A DNA stretch of 64,000 bases from NCBI GenBank assembly GCA_035063885.1, contig JAPSFM010000002.1, positions 1-64,000 of the forward strand, written 5' to 3'. Positions 19,509-29,734 of the stretch are shown here, piece by piece; position 1 is the first letter of the stretch, and every line of letters starts with the position of its first letter. The notes under the pieces were generated by a model. That model searched no databases. It was not told the DNA's origin and saw only the letters and a program-made list of their open reading frames with translations. A program made the translations under genes and the position numbers. The stretch comes from CAADGY01 sp900696665. Lineage in GTDB: Bacteria > Acidobacteriota > Terriglobia > Bryobacterales > Bryobacteraceae.

Positions 19509-21889
19509 CGCTTGATCTGCTCGCGGAACCGTGTGTAGATCCAGGAGGCGGCAAGCAAAAGCAGACCCAGCACAATAAACGAAATAATGCGGTTGAGAGT
19601 ATCGAGCTCGCGCAGATCGTACACGAAGAGCTTGGTCACGCATACAAAGAATAAAACCAAACCCGAAAGCCGCAGGACTCTGTCGCGGCCGGCAAAGCCC
19701 GCCGAAAGTAGGAACACTCCTTCAAGACCGAACGCCACCGTGAGAAGGCGCCCGGACACCTCGCTTATCAGCAGCAGGATAGTCAACAGCGTGGCCAGGA
19801 GGGAGAATGCCGCACGCCCGTATGTCTTGTGCGGCGCCAGGAACTGAGCACCGTACAAACCGGCGATAACAGCGGCGGTAGAAAGGATGCGTAAGTTCGC
19901 ATCCTCCAGATTTACCGCCCAGGCGCGGAAAAAAATGGAGGCGGCAATCACATAGGCGTGCCACTGCAGCTTGGGTACGTTTGTGCGCCTCGCCGCCAGA
20001 ACCAGGCCCGCGCAAATCACCGCCCAAACAGGTGCGACAGCGCGCTCATCCAAGACACGCCAGAAGAAAGTGGCCGATAGCAGAACGGCGGCACCCGAGG
20101 CACAAACGACCACAAGCCGCCGTTCCCGTTCGGAACGCGACCGGTAGATAGAAGCCGCGATGGTTGCGGCGCACGCGAGAGCGGCGCCGGCGGCGACAGG
20201 CCACCAGGGGTAAGTCCGGGAAAGTTGCGTCAGCCACAGGAAGATGGTTCCACACGTACCGAGCACATAGGCGTCGTAACGGAGTTCCTTTACGAACGTG
20301 CTCTCCGCGGCGGCGAACATGGGGATGGTGGCAATCATCCACGACAGGCCAATCTGTGCGGGCGGCAACTCAGCAGCCAGCACCAACGCAAGCAAAAGAA
20401 CTCCGGTGTGGGTAAATGCCGGTCCGGACCGCGTGAGAGTACGGTTCACGAGCGCCGCGGCCATGATGATGAAAGCCGCCGGAGTCCAGTTGTAAAACGC
20501 GGGACCAAAAGTCTGAAATTCGCCGCCCTGGGGAACATCGGCCATCAATAGCTTCAACACCGGCATTGCGAATATCAGGGCACCCAGTGTTCGCAAGTAG
20601 CGCTCGCGAAGCAGGACGCCCGATAACACCAGGAACTCCGCTTCCATCAGCAATGCGATATTCGCGCGCCAACCAGTGAAACGCTGTAAGAACGCGACAG
20701 CGAGAACTCCGGCGGAGATGGTTACAGCCACTTCAAACGTTCCCGGGACAATTGCGAAAGGCCCCTGGTCCGGCCCACCGGCCGACTCGCGGCGGCGCAA
20801 CTTCGCGCGCACGATGGCGGTAACGGCATACGCAGCTGCGGCGGCAAAAAGGAAGTAATCGATGTCCCGCGCGCGCAACAACGCCGTGCCCAAAAATCCG
20901 CAGGCGTTCAGGGGGAACAGAGTGCGCCCAATGTTCCCGCCCCCCCGGTCACTGGTGATTCTCAGCAGGTCGAAGCCTTCAAACAAAATCCAGTACAGCC
21001 AGAGCACCGGATGGCCCGCCATGGCCCACTCCGTCTGCGCCTCGATGGCGTAAACGCTATAGGTAAAAACGAGCCCGGCGGCAGCCATTCGGGTCCACGC
21101 AAACCGTCTGGCCAAAAACAGCAGGGCCGCCGCCAGCGGCACGGAAGCCGGAAGCGAAAAGCCTGGCGCGGGGGCGATGACCAGCGTGACAAAACCGATG
21201 AAGAAAGCCAGTCCCGTGACCACTTCCGAGCGGTAGCGCAGCGAATGCAGAACCATTCCCACGGCCACACAGCATAACAAGAGAACACCAACCAGATGAC
21301 TTTCCACCACGCGCGCGGCCGGCAACGCATGCAATGCAAATGTGGTGAAATAGAGCGCCGCCCATCCGCCGCCGATCAGACCTCTCGCAAAAACCACGTA
21401 CCGCGGGCGGCGCTCCATCGCTACGCCCAGGGCGAGCATGGACGCGCTTACCATGTATCCGAGGGCGACGCGCCCGCCCGCGCCAAGGTTCGTCAACGAA
21501 TAGCCGAGAAACAAAGCGATGCCGATGACCAACACCAGGACGCCAGCTTTGTTGAGCCAGTTCCCGCCGACAACAGCTTCCCATTCCTCGCCGGTAAAAG
21601 CACGGCGCCGCGGGAGAGTTGCCGGCTCGGGAATTGATGCGTCACCGGCGGGAATCCGTTCCATGTCCTGTGCAGGCTGCGCCTCTGCCGAAAGCGCTAC
21701 CTGCTCAACCGGCGGCGTGGTCATCGTCCTCACCGGAGCACCCGTCTCCAATGCGTACACGCGGGAGGTCAATTCCTGAATCTGGCGATCGTTCCGCTGC
21801 GACTGTTCGAGCAGCCGCTTCAGGCGCCGGCCCAGTACGTACCAGCGCACCGCGATCACGCCCAGCAGCAGAAGGAAAAGGCCTTCCAT
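19499..21889 (-). CDS. DUF2339 multi-pass membrane protein
   Basis: A 796-residue inner-membrane protein. The N-terminus has one membrane segment (MEGLFLLLLGVIAVRWYVLG), then a short coiled coil (LLEQSQRNDRQIQELTSRVY) and a Pro/Glu linker. The signature WEAVVGGNWLNKAGVLVLVIG leads into about twenty closely spaced hydrophobic segments. This is the layout of DUF2339 (PF10101), whose function is unknown. The frame is open far upstream to 22624, across the divergent sulfatase gene, so ATG at 21889 is chosen. The 84-base gap to that gene must hold both promoters. The C-terminus has basic residues typical of a cytoplasmic tail. Confidence 0.85.
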   Translation of the reverse strand: MEGLFLLLLGVIAVRWYVLGRRLKRLLEQSQRNDRQIQELTSRVYALETGAPVRTMTTPPVEQVALSAEAQPAQDMERIPAGDASIPEPATLPRRRAFTGEEWEAVVGGNWLNKAGVLVLVIGIALFLGYSLTNLGAGGRVALGYMVSASMLALGVAMERRPRYVVFARGLIGGGWAALYFTTFALHALPAARVVESHLVGVLLLCCVAVGMVLHSLRYRSEVVTGLAFFIGFVTLVIAPAPGFSLPASVPLAAALLFLARRFAWTRMAAAGLVFTYSVYAIEAQTEWAMAGHPVLWLYWILFEGFDLLRITSDRGGGNIGRTLFPLNACGFLGTALLRARDIDYFLFAAAAAYAVTAIVRAKLRRRESAGGPDQGPFAIVPGTFEVAVTISAGVLAVAFLQRFTGWRANIALLMEAEFLVLSGVLLRERYLRTLGALIFAMPVLKLLMADVPQGGEFQTFGPAFYNWTPAAFIIMAAALVNRTLTRSGPAFTHTGVLLLALVLAAELPPAQIGLSWMIATIPMFAAAESTFVKELRYDAYVLGTCGTIFLWLTQLSRTYPWWPVAAGAALACAATIAASIYRSRSERERRLVVVCASGAAVLLSATFFWRVLDERAVAPVWAVICAGLVLAARRTNVPKLQWHAYVIAASIFFRAWAVNLEDANLRILSTAAVIAGLYGAQFLAPHKTYGRAAFSLLATLLTILLLISEVSGRLLTVAFGLEGVFLLSAGFAGRDRVLRLSGLVLFFVCVTKLFVYDLRELDTLNRIISFIVLGLLLLAASWIYTRFREQIKRYL

Positions 21890-21973
21890 CGCGGTCACCA
21901 GATTACCATTTTCGAAAGCGGCTCCGGCCGGGTTTGACTGGATCCTCCGCATGCTGATACGTTCAGGGCAGAT

Positions 21974-23398
21974 ATGGTCAGTCTCCGGCGCAGAGAGTTT
22001 CTCGGCGGTGCAGCGAGCGCAATGCTTGCTCCCACACACGGCAACAGCGCCCCTGTGCGGCCGCCGAATATCGTTTTCGTGATGGCCGACGACCTGGGCT
22101 ACCGCGATCTCGGCTGTTACGGGCAAAAGCAGATTCGCACACCAAATATCGACCGGCTGGCGTCCGAGGGCTTGCGGTTCACCGATGCCTACGCCGGCTG
22201 CACCGTCTGCGCGCCGTCGCGGAGTGTCCTGATGACCGGTTATCACATGGGGCATACGTCCGTACGCGCCAACACGGGCGGTGTGCCGCTGCTGGCAGGC
22301 GATGTCACCATCGGCGAGGTACTTAAGAGCGCCGGCTACAAAACCGGTGTGTTCGGCAAATGGGGTCTGGGCGACATCGGCACGGATGGCGTTCCCTGGA
22401 AGCAGGGCTTTGATGAGTTCTTCGGATATCTGCACCAGGTGCACGCGCACTTCTACTATCCGGAATTCCTCTACAAAAATGACGCAAGATATCCGCTGCC
22501 GGGAAACGGGAATGGCAGGCGCACGACGTATTCGCACGACGTGATCGCCGGGCAGGCGCTCGACTTCATCAAACGGAATCGCAACAACCCGTTTTTCTGC
22601 TATGTGCCATTCACCACGCCACACCTGGAGCTGCTGGTACCGGAAGATTCAATCGATCCCTATCGGGGTAAATTCCCAGAAAAACCGTTCCGCGACCCGC
22701 GCAACCACTACGCTCCACAGGATACGCCCCGTGCCGCCTACGCGGCGATGATCAGCCGCATGGACCGCGACGTGGGACGTATCCTGGCGTTGATCGAATC
22801 GCTGGGGCTCGACAATAACACGATCGTTTTCTTTACCAGCGACAACGGCGCGGCCACACCCCTCTGGAAAGACGATTATTTCCGCAGCACCGGCGGTCTG
22901 CGCGGCCACAAGCAGAACTTCTATGAGGGTGGTATACGTACGCCGCTGGTGGCCCGCTGGCCCGGCAGGATCCAGGCCCACAGCGAGACCGGACATTTGT
23001 GTTCTTTCTACGACTTTCTGCCCACCCTGGCGGAACTTGCCGGTATCCGGAAAATCCCGAAGACGGATGGGCTGTCACTGGTGCCTACATTGCTCGGGCA
23101 TGGAAACCAGCCACGGCACGAATATCTCTACTGGGAGTTGCCACGCTACGATGCCAGGACACGGCAGTTCGCGAAAGAGATTCCGAGGCAAGCCTTACGC
23201 ATGGGCGATTGGAAGGTGGTCCGCCCGGAACCGGACGGCCCTCTGGAGTTGTACGATCTGGAAACTGATATTGCGGAAACCCGGAACGTTGCAGCGGAGC
23301 AGCCCGCGGTGATGGCTAAGGTCCAGCAGTTCCTGAAAGAAGCACACACCGAACCCCGGCCACAGGCACAGCCGGAACCTGGAGGGTGGACCGGATGA
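21974..23398 (+). CDS. Tat-exported type I sulfatase (arylsulfatase family)
   Basis: A 474-residue sulfatase that hydrolyses sulfate esters, probably of polysaccharides, in the periplasm. The twin-arginine signal RRREFLGGAASAML starts at residue 5. The first metal site is VMADDLGYRDLG (about 36-47). The formylglycine motif is CAPSR, Cys79 being the residue to be oxidised, and FTSDNGAATPLWKDDYFRST carries later metal and substrate residues. The start follows an 84-base divergent gap. The next sulfatase gene starts within its stop codon (ATGA), so the two are co-translated. No sulfatase-maturing enzyme is in the window. Confidence 0.93.
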   Translation: MVSLRRREFLGGAASAMLAPTHGNSAPVRPPNIVFVMADDLGYRDLGCYGQKQIRTPNIDRLASEGLRFTDAYAGCTVCAPSRSVLMTGYHMGHTSVRANTGGVPLLAGDVTIGEVLKSAGYKTGVFGKWGLGDIGTDGVPWKQGFDEFFGYLHQVHAHFYYPEFLYKNDARYPLPGNGNGRRTTYSHDVIAGQALDFIKRNRNNPFFCYVPFTTPHLELLVPEDSIDPYRGKFPEKPFRDPRNHYAPQDTPRAAYAAMISRMDRDVGRILALIESLGLDNNTIVFFTSDNGAATPLWKDDYFRSTGGLRGHKQNFYEGGIRTPLVARWPGRIQAHSETGHLCSFYDFLPTLAELAGIRKIPKTDGLSLVPTLLGHGNQPRHEYLYWELPRYDARTRQFAKEIPRQALRMGDWKVVRPEPDGPLELYDLETDIAETRNVAAEQPAVMAKVQQFLKEAHTEPRPQAQPEPGGWTG

Positions 23399-24825
23399 GA
23401 AGACGGGACCTCTTCCTGGCGGGCGGCGCAGCGCCCTTCAACATCCTCAAAGCGCAACGGACTGTGCGTCCCTCCGTGCTATTTCTGATCTCGGACGACC
23501 AGTCGTGGCTGCACACCAGCGCGGGCGGCGACCCTGTTGTGAGAACGCCGAACTTCGACCGGATTGCCGCGCGGGGCGTGCGCTTCACACATTCCTTCTG
23601 CGCGTCTCCTTCCTGCACGCCGTCACGCGCCGGTATTTTAACCGGACAACATATCTGGCGGCTCAAAGAGAGCGGCAATCTGTGGAGCACCCTGCGGCGC
23701 GAGGAATATCGGGTATACCCGGAACTGTTGAAGAGTGCGGGCTATCGCATCGGGTCGATGGGGAAAGGATGGGGGCCGGGCGACTTTCGCGCCGGCGGAT
23801 GGGATCACAACCCGGCCGGACCACCCTTCAAATCGTTCACCGAATTTCTCGACCAGACTCCCGCCGGCACCCCGTTTTGCTTCTGGTTCGGCAGTCAGGA
23901 TCCGCATCGTCCCTATGAGCCGGGTACCGGAGAGCGCTCCGGTATGAATCCGGAACACGTTCGAGTTCCCGCCTGGCTTCCCGATTCACCGGAAATCCGC
24001 CGTGACATCCTGGATTATTATTTCGAGATCCAGCGGTTCGACCGCGCCGTGGGAGATATGGTGGCTGCTTTAGACAAGTCTGGCCGCCTTCAAAACACCA
24101 TCGTGGCAGTCACCAGCGATAACGGTATGCCGTTTCCGCGCGCCAAGACGAATCTCTACGACTCCGGCACGCGTATGCCCTTAGCCGTCATGTGGCCGGA
24201 ACGGATACCGCCGGGGCGGGTAGTGGACGACATGGTGAGCCATACGGACCTTGCCCCAACATTTCTAGAGGCCGCAGGTGTCGAACGCCCACCTGCGATG
24301 ACCGGGCGCAGCCTGCTGAGCATTCTGACATCGCGAAAAGACGGCAGGGTCGAGAACGGGCGTCACCAGGTGGTCACCGGGCGCGAGCGGCACACAAGAC
24401 GACGCGCGGGCGGGGCTGGATATCCCATGCGCGCCATCCGGACCTACGATCATCTCTACATCCGGAACTTCGCCCCGGAGCGCTGGCCCGCCGGAGACCC
24501 GCCCGATTATGGAGATATCGATGCCTCGCCTTCCATGGATTTTTTGATCGCGAACCGGTCTTCCTCCCGGTTCCAGAGCTATTACGAAATGGCGTGCGCA
24601 AAGCGGCCGGCCGAGGAATTGTATGACCTGAAACGGGACCCTTATCAGCTCACCAACCTTGCGGCCCGCGCCGCACAGGAGAAAATCAGGAATCATTTAC
24701 GATCCCAGTTGGACCGCATCTTGAAAGATACGGGCGATCCCCGGCTGACGGGCGGCGAAGTCCCGTGGGATTTCACCCCCTATTATGGTGGCGGCGTTCT
24801 GAGCCGCCCGGTGGAGGAACGTTGA
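23395..24825 (+). CDS. Second sulfatase, coupled to the first
   Basis: A 476-residue sulfatase. The start ATG at 23395 overlaps the previous stop (ATGA) and has GGAGG upstream. An RRRDLFLAGGAAPF segment suggests Tat export. The first metal site is LISDDQSW (about 31-38). The formylglycine motif is CTPSR with Cys74, and VTSDNGMPFPRAKTNLYDSG carries the second metal site. It resembles heparan-N-sulfatase-like members more than the preceding gene does, with a shorter loop after the active site and a different C-terminus, so the pair probably removes two different sulfate groups (inference). Its end lies 13 bases from the convergent TonB receptor gene. Confidence 0.92.
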   Translation: MRRRDLFLAGGAAPFNILKAQRTVRPSVLFLISDDQSWLHTSAGGDPVVRTPNFDRIAARGVRFTHSFCASPSCTPSRAGILTGQHIWRLKESGNLWSTLRREEYRVYPELLKSAGYRIGSMGKGWGPGDFRAGGWDHNPAGPPFKSFTEFLDQTPAGTPFCFWFGSQDPHRPYEPGTGERSGMNPEHVRVPAWLPDSPEIRRDILDYYFEIQRFDRAVGDMVAALDKSGRLQNTIVAVTSDNGMPFPRAKTNLYDSGTRMPLAVMWPERIPPGRVVDDMVSHTDLAPTFLEAAGVERPPAMTGRSLLSILTSRKDGRVENGRHQVVTGRERHTRRRAGGAGYPMRAIRTYDHLYIRNFAPERWPAGDPPDYGDIDASPSMDFLIANRSSSRFQSYYEMACAKRPAEELYDLKRDPYQLTNLAARAAQEKIRNHLRSQLDRILKDTGDPRLTGGEVPWDFTPYYGGGVLSRPVEER

Positions 24826-24838
24826 CCCGCGCACACGC

Positions 24839-27800
24839 TCAAAAGCGGAACTTGAGCGCAAACTGGATCTGACGTCCTTCGAAGGCCAGCATAGAGCGGC
24901 CGAAGTTCACGTTCGACCAGCGTTGCGTTGTGGCGTTGAAGGTGCCGAGGGAATTCGACGGACCGCGAAGGTTCACGCGATTGGTCAGGTTAAAGAACTC
25001 GGCGCGAAACTCGATCGCGCTGCGTTCCCATGGCATGCTGAAGGCCTTCGTCAGCGACGCGTCGGCGGTTATGAAAGAGGGACCGCGATAAGTGTTCCTG
25101 CCGAGCTGGGAAACGGTGCCGGCTGGAGCGGGTCTGAAAAGGCTGGTCCAGTCTGCGGCATTGCCAAACGCCCCATCGGAAAAATGTCTTGGCGAACTGC
25201 CCACAAGAGGAGCGCCTGTTCCGGCAAGATTGGGCCGGTCCGTTAATACGCCATCGAGATTCGTATCCACGCCCGTGATGACCGTGAACGGGAATCCCGA
25301 CTGCGCCGACACAATCCCGCCAAGCTGCCATCCACCCAGAATCGAGCTCGCAAGGCCGCGGTCTGCACGCAGGAAAGGCATTTCCCAGATGAAGTTCAGC
25401 GCCAGCCGGTGCGTCGCGTCGAAAGCGGACAGGCCCCGGTCCAGCCGGATATTGGCGACTTCCTGGCTACCCTGAAGCTCGCCAGCCCCACCTCCAAACG
25501 GTTCCGAGTCGGTGTCGATAGAGCGGGAGAAGGTGTAGGCCACTTTCGCCATGTAGGAGTGCGAGAAGCGTTTGGTAGCACTCGCGGTGAACGCGTGGTA
25601 TATGGAAGAGACACCGTTCGAGCCCCATACGATGGAGGCGAAACTCTGATTGACGCGGTTAATTACGCCATCCGCACCGTCGCCGGAGAAGCGGTTGATT
25701 TCATTGCGAAGCAGAAGCTTGCGGCCTGCGCTGCCGAGATAGGCCAGTTCGGCGCGCCAGTCCGCGGGCAGGCGGTGCTGGATATTGAGCGTCCACTGCA
25801 TGTTGTAAGGCGCGCGGATAGTCGGATCGACAGCCTGTAACGAGGGGCGGAAGGCAGTGGAGCCGTTTTTGTCATCGAGCGGCCGCACAAACGCCGGATC
25901 GCCGACAAAGGGAATACGGTAAACACCAGACGCATCCTGACCCGACAGCGCCGACAACGTCACGGGCAGAGAGTAGGGGGTGTTGAAGCGTGTGTTGCCG
26001 GTGAAGTTGGACCAGAGGCGGCTGTAGAAGATGCCGAAGCCGCTGCGAATGGCCCATGCGCCGTTGCCGGTGGGGTCCCAGGCGAATCCTACGCGCGGCG
26101 CGAAGTTGTTGTTGTCGCGCTCGTATAGAGGATCGCGCTCCACGATGCCTGCGTTAGCCAGGTTGGTGTCCGGGAAGACGAGCGTGGATAGCAGACTGTT
26201 CTTTTCGGTGAGCGGGCCGAAGTTGTCATAGCGTAAGCCGAGGTTCAGCGTGAGGCGGCGCGTGATCTTCCAGTCGTCCTGAACAAAGATCCCGAACTCG
26301 TTTTGGCGGAAGTTGCGGTAGGTGCCCGCGGGATGGCCCGTCGTCGGACTGACGCGAGCCGCGACGCTGAAGACTTCATCGTCGGCGAAGTCCATGAGGT
26401 CGAAAAAAGTGACGGTCGGTTTAAGGTTGGTCGGAAAGTCGCTGTTCTCGCCGAAGGCACGATACTCGCCGCCGATTTTCAGCGTGTTGCGGCCACGGAT
26501 CCATGAAAACCCATCATAGAGATGGTATGCGTAGGTCCGAATATCGAGGGGGAAGACGAAGCCGTCGGTCTGGCTGAAGAGCGCAGCGCTTCGTCCGGCA
26601 GTCCTCATGGTGACGAAGGGGATTTCCGGGAAATTGCCGTCCGTATATTGCGGGTCGGCGTTGTAGCCGAGCCGCAGGTCATTGATCATGGACGGCGTGA
26701 ACACGTGCGTGAGGTTGAGGCCGATGTTCTGGTCGAGTTCGAGCGTGGTTGCTTCGAACGCGCGAACGCTGTTGCCAGAGGCCGACTGGCGGTCCTGGTC
26801 GTTCTGGCTGAACCGGAAATTGACGTTATCGCGATTCTGATTGAAGTTGTAGTCGACACGAACCGACACCTGATCGTCGTTGGTGTAGCCTTGGACCGGA
26901 ATGAAAACGTCACCGAGATCGGGAATGCCATCCGGCGGTCCCGCGCGCTGTACGCCCGCTTCCGGGCTGCCGATGTCACGGATGTTGAAGACCGGATTCG
27001 CTTTCGGCGGGAAGTTGCGCAGCAGCTTGGCCGCCAGCGAGTTCGGACGGGTGCGGAGGACGAAGTCGCGGAACTCGGGAGTCTCGACCGTGGCCTGGCG
27101 CTGTTGGGGTTGGCGCAGGCGGAGGCCCTGATAGGAGGCGAAGTAGAACAGCCGGTCGCGGATTACCGGCCCGCCCAGCGTGGCACCGAACTGGTTGCGC
27201 TTGAACTCGGGCTGTGAACCGGCCCGTGCTTCGAAAGTGTTGGAGGCATCGAAGTTGTCATTGCGCAGGAACCAGAACGCCGTGCCGTGCAGATCGTTGG
27301 TTCCCGCGCGGCTGACCACGCTGATTAGCGCGCCTGCCGAGCGGCCATATTCGGCCGAGAGATTATTGGTGACGATGCGGAACTGGTCCACTGCGTCAGG
27401 GTTGAGTGTGATGGTGGTGCGTCCACCCTGACGATCGTTGTTGTTCGACACCCCGTCGAGCAGAATCTGGTTGTCGCGAAAACGCGAGCCGGCCGAGCCG
27501 ATACGCGCGTCGGTGGTCTCCGATTCCTGTAGCCCCGATCCGGCGACGCGAATAACTCCGGGCTGAAGCTCGGCGAGTTGAAAGACGTTGCGGCCGTTGA
27601 GCGGGAGGCCGACGATCGCTTTCTGCTCGACCACGCCGGAGACCTCACTGGTCTCCAGATTGAGCGCGTTTCCGATGGCCTCGACGGTGATGGCTTCGTC
27701 GACGGAGCCTATCTGAAGCTGCAAGTCGAGGCGCAGGACCTGGCCGACATCGAGGGCGACTCCAGTGCGCTTTTCGACTCGAAACCCCGTAGCTTCCACG

Positions 27801-28051
27801 CTGATTTCATAGGCGCCTGGCGTGAGCCCCACAATACGAAACGCACCGGCGCCGTCACTTTGCGATTCGAGCCGCCGTTTCGTGTTCTGTTCGATGACGA
27901 TCACTCGTGCGTTCGGGACCGCGGCGTTGAAGGCGTCGGTAACAGTGCCCGTAATCTCCGAAGTGATGCGCTGGCCCCACATCGTGTAACCAGCGAGAAA
28001 CAGAGCGAGAGTGATCAGTCGCGGCCCCATCATTGAGCGGTAGAATAACAT
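24839..28051 (-). CDS. Oar-like TonB-dependent receptor with carboxypeptidase-regulatory-like domain (2)
   Basis: An outer-membrane receptor of up to 1070 residues; ATG at 28033 (MMGPRLITLALFLAG) is an alternative start with a cleaner signal peptide. The carboxypeptidase-regulatory-like domain begins ITSEITGTVTDAFNAAVPNA. The plug shows VVEQKAIVGLPLNGRNVFQL and DNQILLDGVSNNNDRQGG, and the barrel ends in the aromatic FALKFRF. It converges on the sulfatase pair and diverges from the FAD oxidoreductase, so it may import the product of, or substrate for, the sulfatases (inference). The substrate itself is not readable from sequence. Confidence 0.9.
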   Translation of the reverse strand: MLFYRSMMGPRLITLALFLAGYTMWGQRITSEITGTVTDAFNAAVPNARVIVIEQNTKRRLESQSDGAGAFRIVGLTPGAYEISVEATGFRVEKRTGVALDVGQVLRLDLQLQIGSVDEAITVEAIGNALNLETSEVSGVVEQKAIVGLPLNGRNVFQLAELQPGVIRVAGSGLQESETTDARIGSAGSRFRDNQILLDGVSNNNDRQGGRTTITLNPDAVDQFRIVTNNLSAEYGRSAGALISVVSRAGTNDLHGTAFWFLRNDNFDASNTFEARAGSQPEFKRNQFGATLGGPVIRDRLFYFASYQGLRLRQPQQRQATVETPEFRDFVLRTRPNSLAAKLLRNFPPKANPVFNIRDIGSPEAGVQRAGPPDGIPDLGDVFIPVQGYTNDDQVSVRVDYNFNQNRDNVNFRFSQNDQDRQSASGNSVRAFEATTLELDQNIGLNLTHVFTPSMINDLRLGYNADPQYTDGNFPEIPFVTMRTAGRSAALFSQTDGFVFPLDIRTYAYHLYDGFSWIRGRNTLKIGGEYRAFGENSDFPTNLKPTVTFFDLMDFADDEVFSVAARVSPTTGHPAGTYRNFRQNEFGIFVQDDWKITRRLTLNLGLRYDNFGPLTEKNSLLSTLVFPDTNLANAGIVERDPLYERDNNNFAPRVGFAWDPTGNGAWAIRSGFGIFYSRLWSNFTGNTRFNTPYSLPVTLSALSGQDASGVYRIPFVGDPAFVRPLDDKNGSTAFRPSLQAVDPTIRAPYNMQWTLNIQHRLPADWRAELAYLGSAGRKLLLRNEINRFSGDGADGVINRVNQSFASIVWGSNGVSSIYHAFTASATKRFSHSYMAKVAYTFSRSIDTDSEPFGGGAGELQGSQEVANIRLDRGLSAFDATHRLALNFIWEMPFLRADRGLASSILGGWQLGGIVSAQSGFPFTVITGVDTNLDGVLTDRPNLAGTGAPLVGSSPRHFSDGAFGNAADWTSLFRPAPAGTVSQLGRNTYRGPSFITADASLTKAFSMPWERSAIEFRAEFFNLTNRVNLRGPSNSLGTFNATTQRWSNVNFGRSMLAFEGRQIQFALKFRF

Positions 28052-28131
28052 GGCTTGCGTTTCAGCGCCATGGCGTCCTGAGCCGCTCTGGGCCGCCGGG
28101 CGGAGGAACGTTTTGCATTTGAAGAAAACAG

Positions 28132-29727
28132 ATGACTCGCCGCAATCTTTCAGGTCTTTTTCTTGTTCTTACGATGGCGCTGTCCGCCGGTCAACAGGGT
28201 AGTGTACCGAATGGAGTACAGAAATATGACGTCATCGTTTACGGCGGCACGGCAGGCGGGGTGATCGCCGCGGTGACCGCGGCCCGCGAGGGTAAAACCG
28301 CTGCGTTGCTCGAGCCCGGCAGGCATTTGGGAGGCATGACGTCCGGCGGGCTGGGCAGGACCGATTACGGCAATAAAGCCACCATCGGCGGTTACGCGCT
28401 CGAATTTTACAGGCGTATCGGAAAGCACTACGGCGAGCAAGAGATCGGTTGGTTTTTCGAGCCGCACGTGGCCGAGAACACGCTTAAGGAGATGGTCAAG
28501 GAAGCTGGTGTACAGGTTTTCTATCAACAGCGGATGAGAGAAAAGCATGGCGTCCGCAAGGACGGCGCACGAATTTCGGAAGTTATCACCGAGACCGGGC
28601 AGCGCTGGCAGGCCCGCGTCTTTATGGATGCCACTTATGAAGGGGACTTGTTCGCACGGGCAGGCGTCTCTTTCACGGTTGGGCGCGAGTCGCAGAAAAT
28701 GTACGGCGAATCGCTGGCCGGCGTGCGGCCCAAAGACCGGAATCATCAGTTCGATTTCCCCGTTCCGGCGTACGACGAGAAAGGCACATTGCTGCCGGAA
28801 ATCCAGCGCGGTCCGCGGGGGGAGATCGGCGAAGGCGATAAGAAAGTGCAGGCCTATAACTTCCGAATGTGCCTTTCGAGCGATCCAGCCAACCAGGTGC
28901 CGTTCACAATGCCTCCGCGCTACGACCCGTACCGCTATGCGTTACTCGCGAGATACATCAAGCGCTTCAACGAGGTGAGAGGACGCTTGCCCCGCATGAA
29001 CGAGCTGATGATCGTCTCGCACATGCCAAAGAATAAAACAGATATCAACAACCGCGGTCCGTTCTCCACCGATTACATCGGGAAAAATTGGGATTATCCC
29101 ACCGCCGGCTACAAGCGCCGTGCGGAGATCTGGCAGGACCATATCAACTACACCGCCGGCTTTTTCTACTTCCTCACCAACGATCCCGCCGTGCCGCGGT
29201 CCATCCGCGATGAATTGGGAAAATGGGGCCTTGCCAAAGATGAATTCCAGGACACGAACAACTGGCCGCATCAGCTCTATGTGCGTGAGGCCCGCCGGAT
29301 GATCGGTGATTTTGTAATGACGCAGCGCGACATCCAAGAGGAGTTGACCAAGCCGGACGTGATTGGAATGGGCTCTTACAACAGCGATTCGCATAACGTC
29401 CAGCGGTTTGTGCAGCCGGATAAGACTGTTCAGAACGAAGGCAACATGGAAGTGCCCGTAAAGCCATACCAGATTCCGTACCGGGTGATGCTGCCAAAAT
29501 CGCGTGAAGCGACGAACCTGCTGGTGCCGGTGTGCATCTCGTCGAGCCACGTGACTTACTCGACGCTGCGCATGGAGCCGGTTTACATGATCATGGGTCA
29601 AGCCGCTGGAGTGGCGGCGAAGATGGCGATCGACGGCGATACGGACGTGCAAAAGATCGACACGAAGGCCCTGACAGCGAAGTTGCGTGAGCAAGGCGCC
29701 GTCCTGGAATACGTGGCGGACCGGTAG
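28132..29727 (+). CDS. Secreted FAD-dependent oxidoreductase (FAD_oxidored, PF12831 type)
   Basis: A 531-residue flavoprotein with an N-terminal hydrophobic signal segment (about 6-20). The dinucleotide-binding strand-turn-helix is VIVYGGTAGGVIAAVTAA, glycines at about 38-43. The family-typical EPGRHLGGMTSGGLGRTDYG and VFMDATYEGDLFARAGVSF follow, and the C-terminal CISSSHVTYSTLRMEPVYMI helps bind FAD. Members are common in Acidobacteriota and Planctomycetes next to sulfatases and glycosidases and are thought to oxidise sugars or related alcohols, but no substrate is established. The HIT gene follows eight bases after the stop. Confidence 0.88.
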   Translation: MTRRNLSGLFLVLTMALSAGQQGSVPNGVQKYDVIVYGGTAGGVIAAVTAAREGKTAALLEPGRHLGGMTSGGLGRTDYGNKATIGGYALEFYRRIGKHYGEQEIGWFFEPHVAENTLKEMVKEAGVQVFYQQRMREKHGVRKDGARISEVITETGQRWQARVFMDATYEGDLFARAGVSFTVGRESQKMYGESLAGVRPKDRNHQFDFPVPAYDEKGTLLPEIQRGPRGEIGEGDKKVQAYNFRMCLSSDPANQVPFTMPPRYDPYRYALLARYIKRFNEVRGRLPRMNELMIVSHMPKNKTDINNRGPFSTDYIGKNWDYPTAGYKRRAEIWQDHINYTAGFFYFLTNDPAVPRSIRDELGKWGLAKDEFQDTNNWPHQLYVREARRMIGDFVMTQRDIQEELTKPDVIGMGSYNSDSHNVQRFVQPDKTVQNEGNMEVPVKPYQIPYRVMLPKSREATNLLVPVCISSSHVTYSTLRMEPVYMIMGQAAGVAAKMAIDGDTDVQKIDTKALTAKLREQGAVLEYVADR

Positions 29728-29734
29728 GTTCAGC

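Noticed and set aside
21890..22624. Upstream extension of the DUF2339 frame across the sulfatase gene
   Set aside because: It would overlap the Tat signal and catalytic region of the divergent sulfatase; the membrane start at 21889 explains the protein.
26522..27217. 231-codon plus-strand frame inside TonB receptor 2
   Set aside because: Looks protein-like in composition but is the exact complement of a barrel region.
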